DNA from: an uncultured Gammaproteobacteria bacterium
GTDB lineage: Bacteria; Pseudomonadota; Gammaproteobacteria; Pseudomonadales; Pseudohongiellaceae
DNA length: 64,000 nucleotides
Assembly (NCBI GenBank): GCA_913060975.1
Contig: CAJXVC010000011.1
Span: 90,761 to 154,760 of the forward strand
Direction of reading: 5' to 3'
Under the pieces are notes generated by a model. That model saw only the letters and a list, made by a program, of their open reading frames with translations, did not search any database and was not told the DNA's origin. A program made the position numbers and the translations under genes. Below, piece by piece: positions 38,825 to 46,992 of this stretch (position 1 is its first letter; every line of letters starts with the position of its first letter).

Positions 38825-41257
38825 TTAGTTGTTGAGTTGTACTAGCTTGAACTGCAACGTGCTACCTATCCGCTGTAGCACTGCATCAGAATAGACCCGG
38901 TCACCCACAACGTGGAGTTGAGGGATAGTGAGTGTTCCGGTGTTGGCATCGAACTCGCCGATGGCACTCAATGGGCTGTCTGTTACACGGAATGACGAGT
39001 AACTGAAGATTGGTGCCGCAGCACTATCAGGCGCAAGAGAAAATACGGCGTCGATTCTCCCATCCAGGCTGCTGTCGATTGTAGCCACGAGTTCGCCAGT
39101 ACTCGGGTTGTAGGCGGCGGCAATTTGCTCGGGATACTCAATGCGATAGACGTCCGGACTGCCTATTGGCTTGCCGTCATAGGTTTGCAGAAGCAGGGTG
39201 CCACGCGGGCCGATGGCAATGCCTGAGATGCGAGCGAACTTCAGATCGTCTTCGGTATAGTCATGCACATCGAAGAACATCACAGGCTCACCGCTCGCGC
39301 CGATGACAAAGGCATTGTGCGATGCCGACGCAGTGACGAAAACGTTGCCCCAATGGTCTGTGACCACTTGTTGCGGTTGCATAAGTGAATTACTGCCATC
39401 TCCGTCACTGTCCAACAGAACATCGGTTTGCCCATCAGGCTTTATTCTGAACAGGTTATTAGATGCTTCACCGACAACATAGGTCGAGCCATCTGCTGCG
39501 CTAGTGACGCTGATAGGAGACTCCAGCAGTGCTGCACCGTTACCACTCGGACCGAGTATCTGACTGCTACCTTGTGCGGTGACTCGGAATACATTGTCAG
39601 AGCCGTAGCCAGCGACTAACAAATCACCCTTGAGGTTCAAGGCAAGGTCGGCAGGTTCAAGCAAACTGTTTTCACCATCACCTTCCGGGCCGAGAACCAG
39701 TTCAATCATGCCGTCCGCTTTGATGCGAAAAACGTTGTGTGATGCGCGGCCAGCCACATAGAGGGTGCCGCTTGCTGAATCCACAGCCAGACTTTCGGGT
39801 TGCTCGAGGGCATTACTGCCATCACCAGTGGCATCAATGAGCAGGTCAATCTTGCCTTGCGGTGAGATTCTGAAGACATTGTTGGATTGACTGCCGGCGA
39901 CGTAGGTGTTGCCGGCGAGATCGACGGTGAGCGCGTCAGCATTACTGAGCTCATTCGTGATGTCGCCATACCCGGCGATCAACTCGGTCTTGACGCCGCC
40001 AGGTGTCACGCGAGTCACTGTGCTGGTCGAGCCGGTCGAGTAATAGGCGTTGCCCAAGAAATCCAGAGCGATACTGCCAAAGGCGCCGCCGTCTGGCTGT
40101 GGTAGCACATCAGTGACCTGGGTTAGTTGGCCGTTGTCGAATTGCCCAATACCGAATCGGCCAAAAGAGAAAAGCAGGCGCCCATCCTGGGCATTGGCAA
40201 AATACCCTTCCTTAGCTGTGATCTGGTCTATCTTGTCAGTAGTCATCAATGGCGCGTAGGTTGTAAATTCGCCTTGAAAGTCATTGTCGCTATAGACGTT
40301 GATGCCGTGGTTGAGAAGGGAGCCAATCAGGGCAACAATGCGGCGTGAAATGACATGCAGGCGGTTTGTCTGATCAACGCCCATGTCAACAATATTGCTT
40401 ACTTTGCGAAAGAGGCTGACTTCGATTTCGGGAGTACGCCGATAAATGCGGGTATCGAGCCCTATGTAAAGATTGCCACTATTGTCGAGTGTGAGAGTCG
40501 TTGGGTTCTCATTGGGGGTGTCTGAATGATCGCCTGGGCCGAACGCCAAACCGATTGCCCCATTCATGTCCTGGTGATACACCGAATCACCCGCAGCAAT
40601 GTAAAAGCCGCCTTGGCTGTCTGGCTCAACAGCCGAGACAAGCAGATTGATCGGCACACTGGCCTCGATGAAGTTCAGCAGTTCAATGCTGCCGTCTGTA
40701 TTCAGGCGCGCGGCATCAGTACCCTGTCGATCGAGTGAGTCGGGGATGAATACGAGCCGGCCCAGGGCATCGCAGATCAGTGTGTGGGCAATAAAATCGA
40801 TTTCGGTATCCTGAAAATAGTCGACGATCTCGAGTGCCTCACCATCCCGATAGCGAACAACATAGCGATCAGCAAGAAAGTACGCAGAATCGTCGCTGCC
40901 AATAGCAATCGCATCCGGCTCTCGGCCAACGCCTTCATCAAGCAAGTTGAAATCAATGACCTGTGCTATCTCGCCGTCAGGTGTGATTTTAAAGCCACCG
41001 CGCGAGAGCGTGTCAAAGGTGTAGATAGTGCCTTGGCTATCAACTGCCAGTCGGCCTGGTGAATGGAGTCGCTGCGTGAAAGGGGCTTTGTTATCGGTAA
41101 CAATGCTGGTTGTCAGACCGGCTTGCTGATTTTGCTGTGTCTGGGCGTAACCAGTCGTTCCTGATAATCCTGTGACTAGTAGAATCGCAATCGCCAACAT
41201 TCGATGGAGTGGCGTGTGAGTAATTGAGGAGTGAGTAATCAGGGTGTAAATATTCAT
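38825..41257 (-). CDS. Exported NHL-repeat beta-propeller protein
   Basis: 810 residues with a signal peptide (hydrophobic about 20-36, ending GYAQ). It is mostly NHL-type propeller: at least five near-identical units of about 48 residues of the form GDGxNxLxxPxxLAVD and YVAGxxSxNVFRIxxDG lie between nt 39290 and 39960. The N-terminal part has two or three more diverged blades. The C-terminal 45 residues (FDANTGTLTIPQLHV, FKLVQLNN) form a separate beta module also found in the protein at 51142. Such secreted propellers bind protein or carbohydrate; no ligand is known. Confidence 0.85.
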   Translation of the reverse strand: MNIYTLITHSSITHTPLHRMLAIAILLVTGLSGTTGYAQTQQNQQAGLTTSIVTDNKAPFTQRLHSPGRLAVDSQGTIYTFDTLSRGGFKITPDGEIAQVIDFNLLDEGVGREPDAIAIGSDDSAYFLADRYVVRYRDGEALEIVDYFQDTEIDFIAHTLICDALGRLVFIPDSLDRQGTDAARLNTDGSIELLNFIEASVPINLLVSAVEPDSQGGFYIAAGDSVYHQDMNGAIGLAFGPGDHSDTPNENPTTLTLDNSGNLYIGLDTRIYRRTPEIEVSLFRKVSNIVDMGVDQTNRLHVISRRIVALIGSLLNHGINVYSDNDFQGEFTTYAPLMTTDKIDQITAKEGYFANAQDGRLLFSFGRFGIGQFDNGQLTQVTDVLPQPDGGAFGSIALDFLGNAYYSTGSTSTVTRVTPGGVKTELIAGYGDITNELSNADALTVDLAGNTYVAGSQSNNVFRISPQGKIDLLIDATGDGSNALEQPESLAVDSASGTLYVAGRASHNVFRIKADGMIELVLGPEGDGENSLLEPADLALNLKGDLLVAGYGSDNVFRVTAQGSSQILGPSGNGAALLESPISVTSAADGSTYVVGEASNNLFRIKPDGQTDVLLDSDGDGSNSLMQPQQVVTDHWGNVFVTASASHNAFVIGASGEPVMFFDVHDYTEDDLKFARISGIAIGPRGTLLLQTYDGKPIGSPDVYRIEYPEQIAAAYNPSTGELVATIDSSLDGRIDAVFSLAPDSAAAPIFSYSSFRVTDSPLSAIGEFDANTGTLTIPQLHVVGDRVYSDAVLQRIGSTLQFKLVQLNN

Positions 41258-41668
41258 AGTTCACTGATAACACTGCACGCTGTAATGGCCAAACTTTTAC
41301 TAACATTCGCACGACTAAATACGGTGAGTTGTGCGTCTAGTCACATTGATTGAGTTTTATAGATATCAAGTCGGTATCAAGTGCGGGCAGTCTGCCGTTG
41401 CGATGTGGAGTTTTGTGATTTTTTCTCAGTACGGGAAAATAATTGCTAAAAATGCGCAATTTTTTTGCAGCGGCAAGTAGCAGCTCAAGGCATTATGGGG
41501 TGATCGCTTTTTAAGGCAGCCAAACATTTTCATTGCGGGCGCTTTGTTGCAAAACCTAAAGGGTTGTACGAGACCATCACAAACTCAATGTCTGGCTTAA
41601 TCTCTCATTCAGGTTGATTGGGACATAGTTATTACAAATATTACGATCAACGCAGGAGCGGCACGATC
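41258..41668. other. Divergent intergenic region, NHL gene / SIMPL gene
   Basis: About 410 bp between two divergent genes, AT-rich in the middle (41410-41470, with poly-T and poly-A runs). It must contain both promoters. No clear operator or small RNA signature was recognised. Confidence 0.5.
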
Positions 41669-42421
41669 ATGTCACACGTAAAACAAACTTTCAGAGGCTT
41701 TTCATATGGTGTTCTGGCGGCGCTCGCAGTAGCCATGCTGCCCGCGCAAGCTCAGAATAATTTTAACCTGGAGGTACTCAACCCCGGCGAGATCATGGTC
41801 AATCTTAACGCCAGTGAACAAACGGAAGTAGTGCAGGATACGTTGCATGCCAACCTCACTTATTCCGCACAAGGTCGGGATCGGGTTGCATTGCAGGATG
41901 AAGTAAACCGTATTATGGCGGATGTGCTCGAAGTGTTGGAGGAGGGCGACGTGGAGTATTCGACACAGCAGTATCGTGTCTACCAAATCCAGTCAGGGCG
42001 ACCAACGCGCGGCGACCTGGACAATCCTGCCTGGCGCGCTCAGCAGGGCGTGCAACTGACCGGTATGGACAGCGATGCGGTTCTGGACATGGTTGCTGAA
42101 TTGCAGGAGTTGGGAATGACCATGAATGGTCTGAGCTATTCCTTGTCTGCCCAGCGTCAGGAAGAAGTCGCTGACTCGCTCATGGATGCTGCATTGGCCA
42201 AAGTTCGCAATCGCGCCGATGCGACTGCCGCGGCAATGGGTAAAAGCAGTGTCGAGATTGTCGAGTTAACCATGAACAGCAATAGCAATGGCGGTTATTA
42301 TCGTGCCGCCATGTCAACTCTGGCGATGGATTCGTCGATGGAAGTAGCGACACCGGTGGCCGAGCCGGGCATGACAACGGTGACTTTTAACGTCAATGCG
42401 CGAGCTATATTGTTGCCATAG
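41669..42421 (+). CDS. Exported SIMPL/DUF541-domain protein
   Basis: 250 residues from MSHVKQTFRGFS with AGGAG upstream; an in-frame extension to 41618 is unlikely. Signal peptide about 1-29 (ending PAQAQ). The SIMPL (DUF541) domain follows: LNASEQTEVVQDTLHANLTYSA, VLEEGDVEYSTQQYRV, GLSYSLSAQRQEEVADSLM and ALAKVRNRADATAAAMGKS. It is a periplasmic protein of a family tied to oxidative or envelope stress in some species. Function here unknown. Confidence 0.88.
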   Translation: MSHVKQTFRGFSYGVLAALAVAMLPAQAQNNFNLEVLNPGEIMVNLNASEQTEVVQDTLHANLTYSAQGRDRVALQDEVNRIMADVLEVLEEGDVEYSTQQYRVYQIQSGRPTRGDLDNPAWRAQQGVQLTGMDSDAVLDMVAELQELGMTMNGLSYSLSAQRQEEVADSLMDAALAKVRNRADATAAAMGKSSVEIVELTMNSNSNGGYYRAAMSTLAMDSSMEVATPVAEPGMTTVTFNVNARAILLP

Positions 42422-42522
42422 CTTGATTGGGTCCAGCGCATAGCGGCATTCAGACACCCTGAGTGTTACCCGCGATGGCCTTGGGAAAACGCGCTACACG
42501 AAACAGCACGAGAACTTAGCAC

Positions 42523-42554
42523 AAAAAAAGGGACAACCAGGTTGTCCCTTTTTT
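42523..42554. terminator. Bidirectional terminator after the SIMPL gene
   Basis: GGGACAAC (42530-42537), a 3-nt loop, and GTTGTCCC (42541-42548) form a strong stem flanked by A-run (42523-42529) and T-run (42549-42554). It lies between the SIMPL gene and the convergent DUF4168 gene. Confidence 0.9.
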
Positions 42555-42649
42555 ATGCGCTTCATTTGTATGCGCGCTAAATTGGCTATACCGGTGCTGA
42601 CACGTAGCGTGGTCGAGCCCAATTAATCAATTGCGCACTATCGCAAGAG

Positions 42650-43000
42650 TTACTGGATATATTCCATCACGCGCTGTTGCAGAGCTTCGTCCGATTGCAA
42701 TTGCTGGGCAATAGAATTGTAAATCTGAATTTCCAGACCGCTTCCCTGTACGGCTTCGGCCATTTTGGTTTGCGCTTCCTGTTGCAGTGCTTGCGCTTGC
42801 TGTTGGTCTTCCGCTGCGCCGATACTGGTTGTGTATTCCTGACGGATCGTATCCACTTCCATAAAAGCGGTGGCAAACTGCTCAATCTGAGCTTCACTGT
42901 ATTGTGGCGTTTCTGCGTCAGGTTGTTGCGCAGAGACAGCTGTCGCCAGTGAGATCAGCAGTGTCGCTGTGAGTAGTTGAAGTGAGCGGATAATTCGCAT
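42650..43000 (-). CDS. Exported DUF4168-like protein
   Basis: 116 residues with a signal peptide (about 1-24, ending AVSAQ) and one alpha-helical domain: YSEAQIEQFATAFMEVDTIR, then QQQAQALQQEAQTKMAEAVQ and YNSIAQQLQSDEALQQRVM. The pattern FAxAxxxVxxI...ERM.Ix..Ix.D.xLxxR is that of DUF4168. It has an unusually Gln-rich centre. It is probably periplasmic; the role is unknown. The start follows AGGAC. Confidence 0.8.
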   Translation of the reverse strand: MRIIRSLQLLTATLLISLATAVSAQQPDAETPQYSEAQIEQFATAFMEVDTIRQEYTTSIGAAEDQQQAQALQQEAQTKMAEAVQGSGLEIQIYNSIAQQLQSDEALQQRVMEYIQ

Positions 43001-43329
43001 GGTGTCCTCCGGTTCGGCATGAATGTAGTAGTCCGTTTACAGCATGCGAGCACGGCGGCGCACACACTCCTTGACGTACCCTAACAGGCCGGCGGAATGG
43101 GGCGCAAACGCGAAAAACCACGTAAAATTAAGGGTGTTTAAGGAGCTGGAAGGAGATCGTGAATGATAAAAACTGATCAGGACTTTCTGGCAAATTTTAG
43201 CGAAATTTCTTTTGTCTAAGAAAGTGCCAGCCAACCACCAGCCGATTTTTCATTGTGCGAGTAGGGCAGTCAATGTCGGTAATGCCGCGCACCACAGTGT
43301 GTGCTGGTGCGCGATGATACAACGCTTGA
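43001..43329. other. Gene-free stretch between two minus-strand genes
   Basis: About 330 bp, holding the promoter of the DUF4168 gene. Short frames here look like chance. Nothing else recognised. Confidence 0.5.
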
Positions 43330-44370
43330 TTACTGCTCAGTTTGACCCGCGACCGCGCGGCGTTCTTCGGCCCGAGCCCCACGGAGAATATTGAGCAGGC
43401 CATAGTTGCCTTCTTGGCAGGCGTATTCGTACAGCTGCCCAGCTACTTTGGCCATTGGCAATACGGCGGTGATCTTGTCAGTAAAAGTTGCCGGGTCTTC
43501 CAGTGTCCACTGGTAATCCAAAGTCTCGTAGTCGATGCGTGTGAAACGTTCTGTCAGCAGTTTTTCTTTACCGGTGCCAATAGACATCAGACTGGCGGTG
43601 TAAAAACTGAAATTGCGGGTCTCGACGACCAGTGTGTCGCCATCCCAGTAACCGCGCGAATCACCTGTCCATTGCTCGATGTCTTCAGGCAAGGGTGGCA
43701 GATCTGTTAGCGGTATCATGCGGGCGTTGTGGACCATCTCGGACATGATCACCACGTGGTCTTTGTTCTGTATGATCTGCAAATTGTTGTTGTAGCGGCT
43801 GGCGCGGTATGGGGGCAGGGCGTTCATACCCACGATGCAGCGCTCGGGCAGACCGCGGTCTTCCGGGCCATCTTTACCAATGCCGCCACTGCCAGTGCGC
43901 ACTGGGCGCGTGCCTTCGGCGTCTTCTAAAAATCCACTCTGGCCGCGCGGCGCGCCTTCCACGATAGCGGGCAAGCGGCCATTGCTTGGATAAATGATTT
44001 GCGAGGTGCGCACAGTATCTGTAATGGCGGCCATCTCGTACCAGAAATGGTCATAACCATAAACAAAGCGTTCATCGGTCGATGGGGCGCCGCGGTCAGC
44101 AAGCTCTGCATCTGCTTGTACTACTTCACCGGCTGCCGCTTCAGCTTCCAGGCGGGCCTGGATCTCGGCAATTTCCTCTGCCGTCAGGAATTCCCGTTCG
44201 CCGAATTGTTCAGCGCGCTGAAAGGGCACCTCAGTAGAGAAGTTCCACACGCCTTGCAGGTCCGGATGACCCCATTGGGTCGTCAGAGACTCCTGACTGT
44301 CGGCCGCCATTGCTGTCTTGCTACTGGCGATGAAAAGAGTGAGAGCGATAATTTGGGATGCGTACTGCAT
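43330..44370 (-). CDS. Exported conserved protein of unknown function
   Basis: 346 residues with a signal peptide (about 1-22, ending AMAAD). The mature part starts with TTQWGHPDLQGVWNFSTEVPFQR and has a C-terminal segment GDSRGYWDGDTLVVETRNFSF then TERFTRIDYETLDYQWTLEDP. These phrases recur in secreted proteins of proteobacteria and acidobacteria that have no assigned function and often occur as paralogs. Trp-rich beta structure is likely. There are only two Cys in the mature protein. No catalytic motif is recognised. Confidence 0.75.
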   Translation of the reverse strand: MQYASQIIALTLFIASSKTAMAADSQESLTTQWGHPDLQGVWNFSTEVPFQRAEQFGEREFLTAEEIAEIQARLEAEAAAGEVVQADAELADRGAPSTDERFVYGYDHFWYEMAAITDTVRTSQIIYPSNGRLPAIVEGAPRGQSGFLEDAEGTRPVRTGSGGIGKDGPEDRGLPERCIVGMNALPPYRASRYNNNLQIIQNKDHVVIMSEMVHNARMIPLTDLPPLPEDIEQWTGDSRGYWDGDTLVVETRNFSFYTASLMSIGTGKEKLLTERFTRIDYETLDYQWTLEDPATFTDKITAVLPMAKVAGQLYEYACQEGNYGLLNILRGARAEERRAVAGQTEQ

Positions 44371-44633
44371 GGGACTTGCCTCGGTTCTGGATAGTTGCCT
44401 GTTATTGGAATTTCTTGTTGCAGGAGTGGGGCGATAGCTCTACGGGCTCAACCACTGATTTTAAGGGGCTTTACTTTACTCAAATCGCTCCGGTATTGCC
44501 ACTGCCCGAATTGCTGCAGAGGCCGGAACGCCTGCCTTCTGCGCTGATTTTGGGATTGCCTGGCTCGGCCGCAACGCAGGGGAGTTTGCGGCAACGCTAT
44601 TGAGACCACAATCATGACGCATATCGAGCTAGA

Positions 44634-45977
44634 ATGGTCCGGTCCTTGCCAAATTGGGAGTGTCTCATTACTGCTCAGCATAACAACAACAAGGTCAGGC
44701 GCTACCTCGCGTTACTGGCACTGGTAGTGGCAGGTGAGTCTATTTTTCTACTGCCCTTTGTCTTGTCGCGGGTCTTTCGCCCGGTGTTTCTCGATGTTTT
44801 CGAGATTACCAACCTGCAGCTGGGAACAGCATTTTCTTTATATGGCGTTATCGCCATGGTGTCCTATTTTGCCGGCGGGCCGTTGGCCGACCGCTTCGAA
44901 GTTCGGCGTCTGCTGGCTATTGCGCTGCTGGCAACCTCGGCAGCGGGTGTAGTGATGGCGACCATACCCACGTTAGGTGTGTTGACCTTGCTTTACGGGA
45001 TTTGGGGGCTGACCACGATCTTCCTGTTTTGGGCTGCATTGATAAAGACAACCAGAGAGTTAGGTGACAGCAATCAAGGGCTGGCATTTGGTGTGCTTGA
45101 TGGTGGTCGCGGGCTGTTTGCCGCAGTGCTCGCATCATTGTCTGTAATGTTGTTTGCGGCACTGCTCCCTGCCGATGTTGAATCAGCGAGTTTCGAGCAG
45201 CGCGCCGATGCTCTGAGCACCATAATTATGATTTATTCAGGCATGGGTGTGTGCTCGGCCTTGCTGGTTTGGCTGTTTATTCCTGGCGGCAAGTCGTCAC
45301 CATCCCAAGCCGACCCCCATGCCCAATCCTTCACATTGCAAGGCTTGAAGAAAGTCATGGGCATGAGAGCCGTTTGGTTGCAAGCGCTAATCATTTTATG
45401 CGCGTATGTGGCGTACAAGAGCACAGACAATTTCTCACTCTATGCCCGTGATGCGTTTGGTTATGACGATGTCGCCGCGTTGAGTCTTGGCACGATTTCT
45501 TTCTGGATGCGGCCAGTTGCGGCTATTGGTGCCGGGCTGCTGGCAGACCGCTTGAATTGCTTCACTATGTTGCTGATCAGTTTCGCTATCGTTATGTTCG
45601 GCAATGCGATCATGGCGGCTGGCTTGATTGCGCCAGGTGTCCCTTTAATATTGATGCTGACAGTGGCTGGCACGAGCGCAGGGATCTATGCGCTACGCGG
45701 ATTGTATTTCGCAGTGATGGGTGAGACGAAGATTCCACTGATTTATACCGGTAGCGCTGTCGGGCTGGTGTCTTTTGTCGGGTTTACGCCGGATATTTTT
45801 ATGGGGCCATTAATGGGTTACTTGATTGATAACTCACCCGGTGCTGCCGGACACCAACAATTGTTTGCGGTGATATTCGTATTCGCATTGTTTGGCTTTC
45901 TGGCCAGTTTGTTGTTTCGTTACAGTGAAAGCGAAGCCGCCGATGCCGCTTCGCCTGCGCCACAGATGCAAACCTGA
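44634..45977 (+). CDS. Major facilitator superfamily transporter
   Basis: 447 residues with about twelve helices in two halves. Between helices 2 and 3 is GGPLADRFEVRRLLA, the MFS loop motif, with a second copy after helix 8 (GAGLLADRLNCF). The pattern resembles NNP/OPA-like anion or nitrate-type carriers only loosely; substrate unknown. The N-terminal start 44634 is the only ATG before helix 1. It is convergent with the SRPBCC gene, with only 23 bp between. Confidence 0.88.
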   Translation: MVRSLPNWECLITAQHNNNKVRRYLALLALVVAGESIFLLPFVLSRVFRPVFLDVFEITNLQLGTAFSLYGVIAMVSYFAGGPLADRFEVRRLLAIALLATSAAGVVMATIPTLGVLTLLYGIWGLTTIFLFWAALIKTTRELGDSNQGLAFGVLDGGRGLFAAVLASLSVMLFAALLPADVESASFEQRADALSTIIMIYSGMGVCSALLVWLFIPGGKSSPSQADPHAQSFTLQGLKKVMGMRAVWLQALIILCAYVAYKSTDNFSLYARDAFGYDDVAALSLGTISFWMRPVAAIGAGLLADRLNCFTMLLISFAIVMFGNAIMAAGLIAPGVPLILMLTVAGTSAGIYALRGLYFAVMGETKIPLIYTGSAVGLVSFVGFTPDIFMGPLMGYLIDNSPGAAGHQQLFAVIFVFALFGFLASLLFRYSESEAADAASPAPQMQT

Positions 45978-46000
45978 TTAGTAGGCGAGCATGAACGCTA

Positions 46001-46510
46001 TCAAGTGATACTTCCTGTCTTGATCAGCGACACCATTTGCTCCAACGCTGTGCCCCAGCCACCTTCGAACCCCATCTGCTGATGCGCTTCAGCATGAGCG
46101 GCTGAGCTATGGCGCGAGATAACGCTATAGCGCGTTCCCGTGTCGGTGCTTTCCAGCATGATGATAGCCGTGAAAAAACCGGTTGGATTGTCTTCGCTAG
46201 CTGGCGCGGGTCGGTAGTCTGCTTCCATGGCGCTAGTCCAGACGAGTTTTTCATTGTTGATCACTTCCAGATAACAACCGTTACCGGCATCCATGCGCTG
46301 GCCTTCCGGTGATTCCATCACGGTACGAAACAAGCCGCCTGGTTTTAGATCAATCTCGCACTCAACAGTTTTCCAGGGTAGTGGGCAGAACCACTGCATC
46401 AATATTTCGGGAGTGGTCCATGCCTCCCAGACTTTTTCTTTGGGAACAGCCACTTCGCGCTCAAGAACAAGATCCAGATCAGGGTCAATTGTGTATTCAG
46501 ACAGGGGCAT
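46001..46510 (-). CDS. SRPBCC/AHSA1-like protein
   Basis: 169 residues from MPLSEYTIDPDLD; an upstream extension lies inside the ArsR gene. It is an AHSA1-type START-like domain: LEREVAVPKEKVWEAWTTPEILMQWFCPLPW, FRTVMESPEGQ, FFTAIIMLESTDTGTRY and a C-terminal helix GTALEQMVSLI. Such proteins bind hydrophobic ligands or modulate partners. The start lies 1 bp after the ArsR stop, so the pair is translationally coupled, the usual ArsR-SRPBCC arrangement. Confidence 0.92.
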   Translation of the reverse strand: MPLSEYTIDPDLDLVLEREVAVPKEKVWEAWTTPEILMQWFCPLPWKTVECEIDLKPGGLFRTVMESPEGQRMDAGNGCYLEVINNEKLVWTSAMEADYRPAPASEDNPTGFFTAIIMLESTDTGTRYSVISRHSSAAHAEAHQQMGFEGGWGTALEQMVSLIKTGSIT

Positions 46511-46511
46511 G

Positions 46512-46847
46512 TTATTTCTCCTTGTGCATTTCCAGTAGTAAATCATCCAGCCTGTTAAGGCGTTTTTCCCACAGCGTGCGGCGTTCATCGAGCCAGGTCG
46601 ATGCTTTCTGCATAGTAGCGGCATGGAGCTGATAACGGCGGCTGCGCCCGACTTTAACTGATGTCACGAGACCGCTCTTTTCCAACACACCCATGTGTTG
46701 CGTAAAAGAAGGCAGTGCCATATCGAATGGGGCGGCCAACTCGCTAACCACTGCCGGACCTTCGGCAAGACGGGCGATAACGGCCATGCGCGTGGGGTCG
46801 GCAAGCGCCTGAAAGATCTGATTGAGTTGTGGTTGATTGTTAGGCAT
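46512..46847 (-). CDS. ArsR-family HTH regulator
   Basis: 111 residues, winged HTH: LNQIFQALADPTRMAVIARLAEGPAVVSELAAPFDMALPSFTQHMGVLEKSGLV, then KVGRSRRYQLHAA. The metal-binding ELCVC-type cysteines are absent, so it is not a metal sensor of classic type; it belongs to the SRPBCC-coupled subgroup. It probably controls its own operon through the two repeats at 46848-46893 directly before its start. Confidence 0.93.
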   Translation of the reverse strand: MPNNQPQLNQIFQALADPTRMAVIARLAEGPAVVSELAAPFDMALPSFTQHMGVLEKSGLVTSVKVGRSRRYQLHAATMQKASTWLDERRTLWEKRLNRLDDLLLEMHKEK

Positions 46848-46893
46848 ATACCTAAGTATAGAGATCTAATTGATTAGGTCAATACCTAAGTAT
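46848..46893 (-). promoter_or_regulatory. Paired 12-bp repeats, candidate ArsR operator
   Basis: ATACCTAAGTAT occurs twice in identical form (46848-46859 and 46882-46893), 34 bp apart centre to centre. Each copy is itself a dyad (ATAC-N4-GTAT). Between them lies a perfect inverted repeat CTAAT-TG-ATTAG (46866-46877). The first copy abuts the ArsR start codon. This is a typical autoregulatory operator layout for a dimeric HTH repressor. Confidence 0.7.
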
Positions 46894-46992
46894 TAGTTTT
46901 TGAGGAAATTGGGCATGATCTTGGCATGCCGAACCATGTATTCTCGTTTTTCTTCACATTAAAGAGCGCTGGCAGCGCCGCCACCGGGTGAC

